Shown: one piece after another, positions 1 through 10,257 of the stretch
How positions within the stretch are numbered: position 1 is the stretch's first letter
How the letters are laid out: each line of letters opens with the position of its first letter
Source of the DNA: Sipunculus nudus
Lineage: Eukaryota > Annelida > Sipuncula > Golfingiida > Sipunculidae
Direction of reading: 5' to 3'
Length of the DNA: 64,000 nt
Assembly: GCA_026874595.1 (NCBI GenBank)
Contig: CM049313.1
Location: 67,202,659-67,266,658 of the forward strand
Notes under the pieces: model-generated
What the model was told of the DNA's origin: nothing
The model's input: the letters and a program-made list of their open reading frames with translations, nothing else
Databases searched by the model: none
Translations under genes and position numbers: made by a program

Positions 1-598
1 ACTTGATCGAACGTCGTTCAAGTAACCATGACACGTATTTCGATGTAACCTCTCAAAGAGTCCGTTTCCTGGTTACAAGGTGAAGTAAGAAGCGATGCGA
101 TGAATAATCGCATCCACATCCAGACGCCGTAAACACACACGGTTTACTGGATTTACAGATGAGGAGATTACAGGAAAACTCCGGACTTGAGAAGACAAAG
201 CTCTATGATCTCTTTTAGTGGATAAATGTTTCAGGAAACAAAGTACCAAGGCACTTCGTATATTGTTCTAGCCGTGGCATGAATACCCGTGAGACCCAGT
301 AAATATCCCATTGCTTGGCATCTGTTCAAAATCTGTTGAGTTACACCTCGAGTCTGTTCTCTGTTTGGCATTCTCTTCTTGTCGTATAACAAAATACTCT
401 TTTATGTTGCTGGGTATAAAGCATCCCTTGTGGGAAAATCGATCCACATGTTGTCGGAACTCTGAGTAACTGGTGTAGTGTGAATGTTTTATGACGACAT
501 TAAAAGATAGAGGAAATCACCTTGCGTGTAAGTATATGATATTTAATTACAGTCTGATGAAAAAGGAAACAGGTTGACTTTAGCTCATTATATAGCTC
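1..598. other. Unassigned flank, no gene seen
   Basis: Mixed-composition DNA with many stops in all frames and no recognised repeat or motif. Confidence 0.5.
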
Positions 599-725
599 TA
601 TCAGGGGCGTAAATACAGGGGGATAGGGACTATAGATATACCCCTCTCCACACACTCTTTAACAAGGGGGATGTTCAACGTAATCACGACCCCTGATATT
701 CAGAAATTATATTTATATACTGGAA
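599..725. repeat. Interspersed repeat fragment headed CAGGGGCGTAA
   Basis: Begins with CAGGGGCGTAA, a head resembling hAT-type MITE termini, and carries two runs of G and C around a short AT core. Its middle part (AACGTAATCACGACCCC, then an ATATACTGGAACTGAAAT-like stretch) resembles 3270-3395, so the two are probably diverged members of one family. No second terminus or target duplication was found, so the class is an inference. Confidence 0.4.
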
Positions 726-1124
726 CTGAAATACATTTAAAAATAAGAATGAAAGACTTTGGTTCCATTTCCGAGTTTACTATGAACTATTATATCTGAG
801 CCTGGTTTAGAATTAACATATACTGAAAACATATTACCTTATTTTTAAAAACCTTACATTAAATTGTAATATATTTGAAATGTGTCACATAGACAATAAC
901 AGGCATGTATACATATATATTCATACTTTTTTTTTAAAGTTTTTCAATCTTTAATTACCTTCCTAAGCCTACAAGTCATCTCCTCCCACCCCCCCCCCCC
1001 CCAGCCTACGACACCCAACCTTGAAAATAAATTAAAGTCACTGCCTTCTACAGATAATCTGACTCAAAAGCGCTTACATTCGCCGACGGCGGCGATTTTG
1101 CCTAAACTACCTTCGATGGCTTGA
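726..1124. other. AT-rich spacer with a C14 run
   Basis: No gene seen. An uninterrupted run of 14 C lies at 989-1002. Confidence 0.5.
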
Positions 1125-1262
1125 TGTTACGGGTGACATAAAAGCGGACCGAACTGTCTTTGCTAGCGAAGCGGTTGGTACGCCGGACTTGTGCGCCACC
1201 GACATGGGTTCGACTCCCGTATCGGCTCAGTATTTTCCCCTGAATATTTTGTCTTCGTAACA
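1125..1262 (+). repeat. 5' LTR of the miniature element
   Basis: 138 bp, TGTTAC to GTAACA. It shares most of its length with the 3' LTR; differences include the absence of a ~17-bp insertion (a partial local duplication of GCTTTGCTAGCGAAGC) that is present in the 3' copy. Confidence 0.6.
1164..1217 (+). promoter_or_regulatory. tRNA-like Pol III A and B boxes in 5' LTR
   Basis: A box TAGCGAAGCGG (1164-1174) fits TRGYNNARYNG. B box GGTTCGACTCC (1207-1217) is a perfect match to GGTTCGANTCC. The 43-bp start-to-start spacing is that of a tRNA gene. A D-stem (GCG/CGC) and a T-stem (GGG/CCC) can form, but the anticodon stem does not pair well, so it is tRNA-derived rather than a working tRNA gene. 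Confidence 0.6.
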
Positions 1263-1265
1263 AAA

Positions 1266-1278
1266 TGGGGGCTTGTCC
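1266..1278 (+). other. Putative primer binding site
   Basis: TGGGGGCTTGTCC lies three bases beyond the 5' LTR end. It differs at one position from the start of the tRNA-Pro-type primer site TGGGGGCTCGTCC known from retroviruses and many LTR elements. Confidence 0.5.
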
Positions 1279-1370
1279 AGCCTGTGGGTAATACTTTGTA
1301 GCCCAGGGAATAAGCTCACCAAAGTGTGACTCCTCGGATAATTAGTCTTGTTTTGATAGCAGAACGCTCT

Positions 1371-1382
1371 TAAGAGGGGGTG
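1371..1382 (+). other. Putative polypurine tract
   Basis: TAAGAGGGGGTG abuts the 3' LTR, the position expected for the plus-strand primer. Confidence 0.5.
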
Positions 1383-1537
1383 TGTTACGGGGTGACATAA
1401 AAGCGGACCGAACTGTTTCGCTAGTGAAGCTTGCTTTGCTAGCGAAGCGGTTGGTACGCCGGACTTGTGCGCCACCTTTATGGGTTCGAATCCCGGATCG
1501 TCCAGAATTTTCCCCTTAACAATTTGTCTTCGTAACA
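1383..1537 (+). repeat. 3' LTR of the miniature element, with A and B boxes
   Basis: 155 bp, TGTTAC to GTAACA. A box TAGCGAAGCGG at 1440-1450 and a perfect B box GGTTCGAATCC at 1483-1493, again 43 bp apart. The extra ~17 bp relative to the 5' LTR lie just upstream of the A box. Confidence 0.6.
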
Positions 1538-1544
1538 GTGTGTG

Positions 1545-3010
1545 TGTTTGTTTGTCCGCCTTCTGCTGGTCACGATTTTGCAGCAACCACTTTGAAACTT
1601 ACAGAGATGACGGAACCTGAAAGTCCTGGTAGCCTATTGTTTTAAGTCAATATAGATCAAAGTTCAAGGTCAAGGTCGTCGTTTTTGTTTTAACCATTAC
1701 TTTGTAAATATTGCTCCTATCTTCACAAACTATAGCTCATTATCTTTCTATGGATCATCTTCTTTACCTGGTCAAGTCATTGGTCAAACTACGCTTTACC
1801 CATAGGCTAACTACCTATATTGTAAACGCTGTTTGTTATGACCTTGTATCCTGAATCTCTACGCCAGAGGGGAGCACTGTATTTTGGTCCAATCAGATGA
1901 GACCCTGTGCTGAAGACAACACGGTTTACCAGCCAAGCGAGGAATACACGGAGCCAATGTTGTTCATTTCGTTTTTAGTGACAGCTCATCGTCCCGGAGA
2001 CCGTTTGAACAGGCCACAGGCTCAGAGAGAATTGCCCCACACTTGTGGTTTCTGGGCGGAGCCTTATGCCTATCGAGCGTTTGTTGACTTGCATTTGGTT
2101 GGCTGCTTGTCACATCAGCAGTGTTTTTCCAGATGACAGGCCATTGTGCACCACCTGGTGTTTAAGTGCATCATTAACGGTCAAAGCAGGCAGCGCGAAA
2201 ATCTGTATCTTCTTTAGAGCGTATGGTCAAACTAGTGTAAGTTTGTCAGTATGTCTGTCTGTTTGTCAGTTGTCCTCAATTCCCACTGCTTGCTGCTTCT
2301 TGTATCTTACATGTTGCATTTTACAGGCCAAAATTTAGCATTTATCACTTTGTAGCTTTCACGTGTTGTATATCGGAACGCAGTCACTTGGTTAGGTCAT
2401 TTGCCCTCCAATTTGTGTCACGTTGTCAGTATGTCTGTCTATTTTCAGTGGTCCTCAATTTCCCCTGTGTACTTGCGTCTTATATTAAGCATTCTACAGC
2501 CAACAGTTCCACACGAATCACTTTTTCAACTTACACGTAGTGTATATGGAAATGATTTCTGGAAGTCCTATATATATTGTTTATATACGTCAGGGTCAAG
2601 TTAATGAAAACATTAGAATCTTATTTTCCTCATAACTTTGTCAATATTGGTCCTATTTTCTCAAACCATAGATCATTTTAATTTGGGGTTTTCCAAAAAC
2701 TGGTTTAGTCACCTGTTATCTCAGATGTGTCACTTTGTCAGTACATCTGTCTGTTCGTCACTAGTCCTTAATATCGCCTGCTTGCTGGTTCTTGTGTCTT
2801 ACAATTAGAAATTCTGCAGGAATCCCTTTGAAACTGGCACATCTTATGTCTTACACTAATATCTCGAAATTAAGATTGGGAAAAATTCAAGATCAAGGTC
2901 ATTAAAACACGTCAAATTTTTTTTTTTCTACATAACTTTTTCACAATTGTTCATATCTTCACAAACTATTGCTAAATTTCTTCCTCTTCATCATTGCTCA
3001 TTCATTTGAC
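1545..3010 (+). repeat. Degenerate ~300-bp repeat array with GGTCAAGGTC motifs
   Basis: Recurring blocks include a GTCAGTATGTCTGTCTG-like phrase (about 2246, 2427, 2737), a GGGTCAAGTTAATGAAAAC-like phrase (about 1664, 2588, 2886) and a CAAACTATAGCTCATT-like phrase. Full units are about 300 bp apart, and the first unit is interrupted by the dispersed repeat at 1791-2230. Short open frames here are not conserved between units. Confidence 0.6.
1791..2230 (+). repeat. Dispersed promoter-like repeat, copy 1
   Basis: Closely related to 26081-26750. Shared blocks include CAGAGGGGAGCACTGTATTT, a CCAAT-type block (GTCCAATCAGATGAGACC), GAACAGGCCACAGGCTCAGA, GGGCGGAGCC and GGCTGCTTGTCACATC. Copy 1 lacks roughly 190 bp that copy 2 has in the middle. 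No coding potential survives in both copies. The class is unknown, and no termini or target duplication were resolved. Confidence 0.6.
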
Positions 3011-3269
3011 TGTTTCCACGTCATTTTCTGCGTACGACCTTTGGTCATCTAATTTGTTTATTTCTTTTGTGAAGACGGTTATACCGTTCCTAATAGTTAC
3101 TTACTATTGTGCCAGGTGTCTCTAACAAATTATCGTAAACGTTCATTTTGGATTTTGATGAAACCAATATAGAGATTAAAACTGTCCATAGCCATACATT
3201 CCATATCCATCATATTTTGTGATATACGGTAAGAAGGAAACCAAAGTGCCAAGGAAAAATAAGAAGGCC

Positions 3270-3395
3270 AAACAGACACATGGGCTTCAATGGGGGGGGG
3301 GGGGGAATATCCCCCCCCCCCAACTTTTTGTAAGTGGGGATGATCAATGTAATCATCCCCGCTGCTATTCATGGAATAATATTCATATATTGGAA
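3270..3395. repeat. Second member of the 599-725 repeat, with G14/C11 pair
   Basis: G14 (3292-3305) and C11 (3311-3321) flank the short spacer AATAT and could pair as a hairpin. They are followed by a GGGGATGATCAATGTAATCATCCCC hairpin region and an ATATTGGAAATGAAAT stretch also seen near 720. Confidence 0.5.
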
Positions 3396-4667
3396 ATGAA
3401 ATTGCATATGCGTTGGCAGATGTTGACACAATATTTATTTTCAGTGACTGGCAAGGCAGAAACCTATTTCTTTAATTAGCAAAATGTTAAATTTGTAGTT
3501 TGTATCTCCGATTGATTTAACTACGTTTTATATTAAAGGAGTACTTGTAGCTTCTTTTCTGTATAAAATTTCTAAAAAACACTACCCCTCTGCTCTGTTG
3601 GCTTAAATAATAATCCCCAGAATGTCATGTATTTTACATCATTACCTTAACTGTGCTGTATTTCCCCGCCGCACGCGCTTACGGAAATCACGTGACTTAA
3701 ATGTCAAAGGTGCTTGTCGAACCAACTAGAACATTTTGGAGTGTATTTTTTAATTGCCATTAATGGGGCATTAACACATGAAGCTACTATGTAGTGTATC
3801 CTATCAACCGCTAGGATACAACTGATGATATCAATGACCATACACTTGTATTCACTGCAAGAAAAGTCCTGACAGACGATCTTACCGGGGACTCGGGGAT
3901 CTTGTTTAATTCTAGGGAACGGCAAAATGGCTGAAAATAATTGTAGTTGATTATCCAATCAAACTTTCGAGAAATTATATATAGCAAGTTAATTTATCAA
4001 AAGTAAGAGTGGTTAGCCAAGCTCCGTTAAAAATAAAAAAAATGTGCCTTTTTTTCTGTTTAAACGAAAGTACTTTCACTGTAAGAAGATATTTCCTCCT
4101 ATGTTTTTTTCATAAATCCTCAGAACGGTGAGAATATTAGGGGATTCTCTTAATTATCGCTTAAAAGCACATAAATTTACCGTCTATGCTGGAGTTTCAG
4201 AATGGTCCCTAAATAGCTAATTTTCTAATCCCGTGTCCTCCGGAGTAATTGAAACTTTTTGCATAAAATTAAGTTTTATAATCCACTAATGAGAGGATTA
4301 TAATGTAAGGAGTGTAATTTTACTCCTGTACATCAATTCTACTTGAGGCATGTGAAATGAAAAATGTGAATTAAGAAGACTATGCAGACGAGTCACAAGG
4401 TTAAAGTTACAGAACATTATGGTTTATTGGCTGCTGCGGTGGAACTTCAAAACAGCTTTTTGATGTGATCTGCAGATTATGAAATGGGGCGATTTTCCAT
4501 CGGCATATACTGTTATTAAATCTGCCTACCTTTTTAGATATATGACACGGAACTGCCTTGTTTAATTGGTTCTTCTGCTTCATCGCATGTCCTTCCGGTC
4601 GTCACGTAGCGGTCTTTTGCAACAGGCTGGTTAAGATCCCTTTTGCCGACCGCCGTGCCCGAAATGA
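3396..4667. other. Spacer, no gene seen
   Basis: AT-rich with scattered short open frames lacking recognisable motifs or splice signals. Nothing recognised. Confidence 0.5.
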
Positions 4668-7212
4668 ATTGTGCTACTCTTGCATGTCTTGAATACTGTG
4701 TAACTATTGACTCTTACTTCATATTTTATTGCTACTTTTGCAGTGTCTTTCAATACTGTGTAACCATTGACTGTCACTTCATATTTTATTGCTACTTTTG
4801 CAATGTATTCAATACTGTGTAACCATTGAGTCTCACTTCATATTTTATTGCTACTTTTGCAATGTCTTCAATACTGTGTAACTATTGACTCTCACTTCAT
4901 ATTTTATTGCTACTTTTGCAATGTCTTCAGTACTCTGTAACTATTGATTGTCACTTCATATGTTATTGCTACTTTTGCAATGTCTTCAATACTCTGTAGC
5001 TATTGACTCTTACTTCATATTTTATTGCTACTTTAGCAATGTCTTTCAATACTGTGTAACCATTGACTGTCACTTCATATTTTATTGCTACTTTTGCAAT
5101 GTCTTCAATACTGTGTAACCATTTAGTCTCACTTCATATTTTATTGCTACTTTTGCAATGTCCTTCAATACTGTGAAACTATTGAGTGTCACTTCATATT
5201 TTATTGCTACTTTTGCATGTCTTGAATACTGTGTAACTATTGACTCTCACTTCATATTTTATTTCTACATTTGCAATGTCTTCAATACTGTGTAAGCGTT
5301 GACTCTCACTTCATATTTTATTGCCACTTTTGCAATGTCTTTCAATTCTGTGTAACCATTGACTGTCACTTCATATTTTATTGCTGCTTTTGCAATGTCT
5401 TCAATACTCTGTAACTATTGACTCTCACTTAATATTTTATTGCTACTTTTGCAATGTCTTCAATACTGTGTAACTATTGACTGTCACTTCATATTTTATT
5501 GCTACTTTTGCAATGTCTTCAATACTGTGTAACTATTGACTGTCACTTCATATTTTATTGCTACTTTTGCAATGTCTTCAATACTGTGTAACCATTGACT
5601 GTCACTTCATATTTTATTGCTACTTTTGCAATGTATTCAATACTGTGTAACCATTGAGTCTCACTTCATATTTTATTGCTACTTTTGCAAAGTCTTCAAT
5701 ACTGTGAAACTATTGACTGTCACTTCAAATTTTATTGCTACTTTTGCAATGTCTTCAGTACTCTGTAACTATTGGTTGTCACTGCATATGTTATTGTTAC
5801 TTTTGCAATGTCTTCAATACTCTGTATCTATTGACTCTTACTTCATATTTTATTGCTACTTTAGCAATGTCTTTCAATACTGTGTAACCATTGACTGTCA
5901 CTTTATATTTTATTGCTACTTTTGCAATGTCTTCAATATTGTGTAACCATTGAGTCTCACTTCATATTTTATTGCTACTTTTGCAAAGTCTTCAATACTG
6001 TGTAACTATTGAGTGTCACTTCATATTTTATTGCTACTTTTGCATGTCTTGAATACTGTGTAAGTATTGACTCTCACTTCATATTTTATTTCTACTTTTG
6101 CAATGTCTTCATTACTGTGTTAGCGTTGACTCTCACTTTATATTTTATTGCCACTTTTGCAATGTCTTTTAATTCTGTGTAACCATTGACTGTCACTTCA
6201 TATTTTATTGCTACTTTTGCAATGTCTTCAATACTCTGTAACTATTGACTATCACTTAATATTTTATTGCTACTTTTGCAATGTCTTCAATACTGTGTAA
6301 CTATTGACTGTCACTTCATATTTTATTGCTACTTTTGCAGTGTCATCAATACTCTGTAACTATTGACTGTCACTTCATATTTTATTGCTACTTTTGCAAT
6401 GTCTTCAATACTCTGTAACTATTGATTGTCACTTCATATTTTATTGCTACTTTTGCAATGTCTTCAATACTCTGTAACCATTGACTGTCACTTCATATTT
6501 TATTGCTACTTTTGCAATGTATTCAATACTGTGTAACCATTGAGTCTCACTTCATATTTTATTGCTACTTTTGCAATGTCTTCAATACTGTGTAACTATT
6601 GACTGTCACTTCATATTCTATTGCTACTTTTGCAATGTCTTCAGTACTCTGTAACTATTGATTATCACTTCATATGTTATTGCTACTTTGGCAATGTCTT
6701 TATTACTCTGTAGCTATTGACTCTTACTTTATATTTTATTGCTACTTTAGCAATGTCTTTCAATACTGTGTAACCATTGACTGTCACTTCATATTTTATT
6801 GCTACTTTTGCAATGTCTTCAATACTGTGTAACCATTGAGTCTCACTTCATATTTTATTGCTACTTTTGCAATGTCTTCAATACTGTGTAACTATTGACT
6901 GTCACTTCATATTTTATAGCTACTTTTGCAATGTCTCCAATACTGTGTAACCATTGACTCTCACTTCATATTTTATTGCCATTTTTGCAATGTCTTTCAA
7001 TACTGTGTAACTATTGACTGTCACTTCATATTTTATTGCTACTTTTGCAATGTTTTCAATACTGTGTAACCATTGACTCTCACTTCATATTTTATTGCCA
7101 CTTTTGCAATGTCTTTCAATACTTTGTAGCTATTGACATTCACTTCCTAATTAATGCTACGCTTGAAGTGTCCTGAATACTCTGTAACTATGACTCTCAC
7201 TTCATTTCCTCA
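4668..7212. repeat. 59-bp satellite array, about 43 monomers, with higher-order period
   Basis: Monomers follow ATACTGTGTAACTATTGACT, then TCACTTCATATTTTATTGCT, then ACTTTTGCAATGTCTTCA, about 59 bp each (60 where CTTTC replaces CTTC). Variant monomers recur in the same order about 830 bp apart. Examples are TTTAGCAATGTCTTTC near 5035, 5865 and 6748, and ACTTAATATTTTATTG near 5428 and 6256. The third block is longer by about one monomer. Monomers near both edges are the most degenerate, as is usual for satellites evolving by unequal exchange. Confidence 0.9.
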
Positions 7213-7547
7213 TAGCTGCTGGACCCTGTAAGGTATGAATATAATTGCTATTTATGATAATTTTACTGATTCGACCATGTTTTGCAGATACAGAATTCAT
7301 TACTTGTTTGTATATTTAAGCACACGACATATCATTTCTAGACGTCGCATTGTTTGTGTCACGCTACATCATTTTGCTGTGATATCCTCTCAGGTTCAAT
7401 TTATATAAAGTATTTTTCATGAACTTTCGTTCTGCTATCGTTATACAATTTCTCCACATTATATTCACAGTATATAATGCCATCACTCCAGCAATGATGA
7501 TTTTGTATCCGCGTTGTTTATCGAAAATAACTTTCTCACTAAAAATC

Positions 7548-7595
<48 letters not shown>

Positions 7596-7823
7596 CTAAA
7601 GTCTTTCTCCAAAAACGTATGTGTCATTGTGTGACTTCTTGAATAGCATAATTTGTCAATCTTTACTTTACATTTTAGGAAGGGTGTTTCCAGGAAATCC
7701 AGCACAAGTAATTGTTATATAATGTAAGCGAACCACCGTAAAAAGTCCCCGGGAAAAGCTCAGAAATGATATATGCAACATTAAGCTCCTATACCAGCTC
7801 ATTACTAACCTATCTAGATTCAT
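7213..7823. other. Spacer, no gene seen
   Basis: AT-rich and carries the (TA)n block at 7549-7593. Nothing else recognised. Confidence 0.5.
7549..7593. repeat. (TA)n microsatellite
   Basis: About 22 uninterrupted TA units. Confidence 0.95.
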
Positions 7824-7915
7824 ACCGGCTGCTGTGGTTTTGGCGAGGAGCACATGGATTGAAGCCGGGAGATCGTGTGATCGAATCGCAGCCGAGGCGG
7901 TGAGATTTTTCACGC
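7824..7915 (+). mobile_element. SINE-like repeat, copy 1
   Basis: Shares the core AGCCGGGAGATCGTG...AGCCGAGGCGGTGAGATTTTT with the reverse complement of 27961-28072. The segment GTGATCGAATCGC resembles a decayed Pol III B box. Likely a tRNA-derived SINE head. The 3' extent is unclear; 7916-8190 may be its body but is not matched by the other copy. Confidence 0.45.
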
Positions 7916-8405
7916 TTGGCCTCCACCCAGGGTGAGCGCTGTTGGGGCTAAAGGATTGCCCAACACCCGTGTTTCACTCACAAAAGGGTCTGCCTTTTTG
8001 GGGATTCATCGGTGTTATGACCCAGCAATGGTGTTTACACACACCCATGACCCGCAGGAGTGGAATACCGAGCCTGGTTGACCCCAAAAATATCGCGTGT
8101 AAGGCTCTGTCACGTAGTCCGACACAGGAGTGGAATTCTACAGGTGGACTAATAAGTTACTTAATCGAACGGTTATCTCCACAATAAGATGCTATTAAAC
8201 TCATAGAACTTTGGATTCTTTACGGTGCATCCAGAAATATATTAACAGTGTATACACCAATGTATGTGTCTTAAATAAACATTTATTGTTTAGTTCATTC
8301 ACCACACAGTATTGAAGTCTGTACTACCATATGTCGACCAGTTCAGGCTTAAACGCATGTATGCGCACATGAAAATGCTATATTACACGCATTAACCGAC
8401 ATACA
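7916..8405. other. Spacer, no gene seen
   Basis: Possibly the rest of the SINE-like unit for its first part; otherwise nothing recognised. Confidence 0.4.
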
Positions 8406-9262
8406 TATTGTTACAGGTGTCTCTTTTATTGTGCGCTGTTGATATTCTGATTCGTGTTAGGCCCAAGCCCTGGGCGTTGCTATGGCGTGCAGAGACACAG
8501 CGCTCGGTGTAATCCGTACTGGTTGACATGGCGTGTAAAGACACAGCGTTTGTGCTAATCTGGAATTTTCTGGGCTGTTCTTGATGTGTGTCTTGTTGTG
8601 TTCTTTGGATTGTCCGTGAAATGGAAAGTTCTTGGCTTGAGATGAAAACGTTATAAATAGGGGCTGTGTTTAAAGCCGAGAGAGGAGAGAGAGAAGCAGA
8701 CACGGAAGAGTGTGAGTCAGTTAGTGGACTTTTCCGATGGTTGCATCATATACAGATATTCTTCGAACTTTGTAACATATTTTATTAAATCTTCAGTTTG
8801 CCTTTGGGACTATTACCTGAACTTCCCATTTTTTTTTATTACAACAGATTAATTTCGGGATTGAATTTGACTATTATTACCTGAGAAAATTTATGTGAAC
8901 TGTTCATCTGGATTATGTTTTCAAGGACTTGTTGAGCTGCGACAGTTGTGGTATCCAGAAAAGCCTAGGAACCGGACACTCTGGTACTGTACACTTTATT
9001 TATTATACTGTGTAATTGTATTGATTTTTTGTTATACTATTGTTATACTGTTTAATTGTATTGATTTATTGTATTGTAATGTGAGGGTTATTTTAATAAT
9101 AAATTATCATTATTTGTTAACCAAAAAACCACTGACTTCTTTATTCATTTCCCTAGATATTTCACGCTGCCAAGTGTTACAGAATCTGATTTTTTAATCG
9201 TCGTAACAAAATTTATGCTCGTCACAACTATGTTATGTGCCGTAATTAGGTTCCGTAACAAT
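8406..9262 (+). mobile_element. Solo LTR, about 855 bp
   Basis: Ends are complementary: TATTGTTACAG at the left and CCGTAACAAT at the right, with TG...CA at 8409-9260. A TATA box (TATAAATAG, 8652-8660) is followed by a GC-richer leader, and an AATAATAAA polyadenylation-like signal lies near 9093. That order is the U3-R-U5 layout of an LTR. Two related copies occur at 14600-15418 and 18405-18957. The pentamer ATACA occurs at 8401-8405 and 9261-9265, a possible but not clean target duplication. No internal retrotransposon genes adjoin it, so it looks like a solo LTR. A TIR DNA element with internal promoter is the alternative. Confidence 0.6.
8652..8660 (+). promoter_or_regulatory. TATA box of the LTR
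   Basis: TATAAATAG followed by GGGCTGTGTTT. The same motif and downstream context are kept on the minus strand at 15121-15132. Confidence 0.6.
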
Positions 9263-10040
9263 ACACATATATGCGCGCAATTAGAAACCCAGGTTAGAGA
9301 TATTTAAAAAAAATATGATGAACTTTCGATACTGCTTCATTATAATGTGATGTACACACACCTAATTAACACTAAGAGTGTAACAGGCACATGGCATGGA
9401 CAGTATTTAGCTCAATTAGTATGTTCTAGTAAAATGTGACCCCAGATGTCAGGATTTGTATTAATTTTCAATGAAAGCAGCAAGCCTGTAGAAACCACTT
9501 TCATTGCACACATTATAACGGTATATAGAATGATACGCCCACGAGGCATAGTACGTCACCAGATATAAATGATCTTCGTAAGCAAAATTGATTTATCTAA
9601 TTGTTCTTTTGTTAAATTGTAAAATAAATTTGAAAATAATGAACAATACGGGACCCAGACCAAAGCATATTATCTTGAGAATCGCAGCAATTATCTTTAA
9701 TGATAATTTTTAAACCATTGTTACCGGAAGCGTGAAAAAGTATAGCAACAGAAACGAGTCTGTTTTCCTCAATTAATTAGAAACACAGGCTAATCATTGC
9801 ATATGGTAATGCAGTGATGAATCTGAAGCAGGCATTGTGGGATGAGAAATGAAAGATTGCCCAAATGAAACTGTCGTGGTCTCATTTGGAACGGAAATTT
9901 CAAATCGGAATTTTATTTTATAATTGTGATAAATTTTACTTTGATGTTACGGATTTGGTTTATTGTGAGCTTGTCATTAGATTAACTGAATGTTGTAGAA
10001 AAATTAATCCTAAAGCATCACAGTGGAAACAGATGGTGAC
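9263..10040. other. AT-rich spacer, no gene seen
   Basis: Nothing recognised; the open frame near 9865 has no conserved features. Confidence 0.5.
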
Positions 10041-10252
10041 CAGGGGCGGATCCAGGATTTAGGAAAAGGGGGGGTCCAACCCAGGAGGACAAATGAAAAC
10101 CCTAAAAAAAGGTCCTCAGGTCTGAAAAAAAGGGGGGGGTCCAGGCGGTAAAAAAATTTTGTCTGAAGCCCTTAAAAAAAACGTTTGTTTCTGATGAAAA
10201 AAAAGGGGGGGTCCGGACCCCCTAGACCCCCCCCCCCCCGGATCAGCTTCTG
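10041..10252 (+). mobile_element. hAT-like MITE, 212 bp, with GTGAC target duplication
   Basis: Starts CAGGGGCGGATCCAGG and ends CCGGATCAGCTTCTG, an imperfect terminal inverted repeat of the CAGGGGCGGATCC type. It is flanked on both sides by GTGAC (10036-10040, 10253-10257). The interior is G-run and A-run rich with GGGGGGGTCC repeats and a C13 run at 10227-10239. Non-coding. Assignment to hAT rests on the terminus; the 5-bp duplication is shorter than the usual 8 bp. Confidence 0.65.
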
Positions 10253-10257
10253 GTGAC

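Larger units (their letters stand above)
1125..1537 (+). mobile_element. Miniature LTR retrotransposon (TRIM-like) with Pol III boxes in its LTRs
   Basis: Two similar terminal repeats (1125-1262 and 1383-1537) both start TGTTACGGG and end CTTCGTAACA, the TG...CA ends expected of LTRs. Three bases after the first LTR is TGGGGGCTTGTCC, resembling the tRNA-Pro-type primer binding site of retroelements. Directly before the second LTR is the purine run AAGAGGGGGTG, a plausible polypurine tract. Only about 120 bp lie between the LTRs, with no coding capacity, which fits a terminal-repeat retrotransposon in miniature. Each LTR also contains a tRNA-like segment with A and B boxes. No 5-bp target duplication is visible (left CTTGA, right GTGTG), so the copy may be rearranged. 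An alternative reading is two adjacent SINE-like units. Confidence 0.6.

Noticed and set aside
1164-1501. Functional tRNA genes
   Set aside because: A and B boxes are excellent but anticodon and acceptor stems do not pair, and both copies lie within LTR-like repeats.
5617-5946. 109-codon frame inside the satellite
   Set aside because: It is simply the 59-bp monomer translated; the frame is not kept in other monomer blocks.
4668-7212. CRISPR-like regular repeats
   Set aside because: There are no unique spacers. Units are head-to-tail, 59 bp and variable throughout, in a eukaryotic setting, so it is a satellite.
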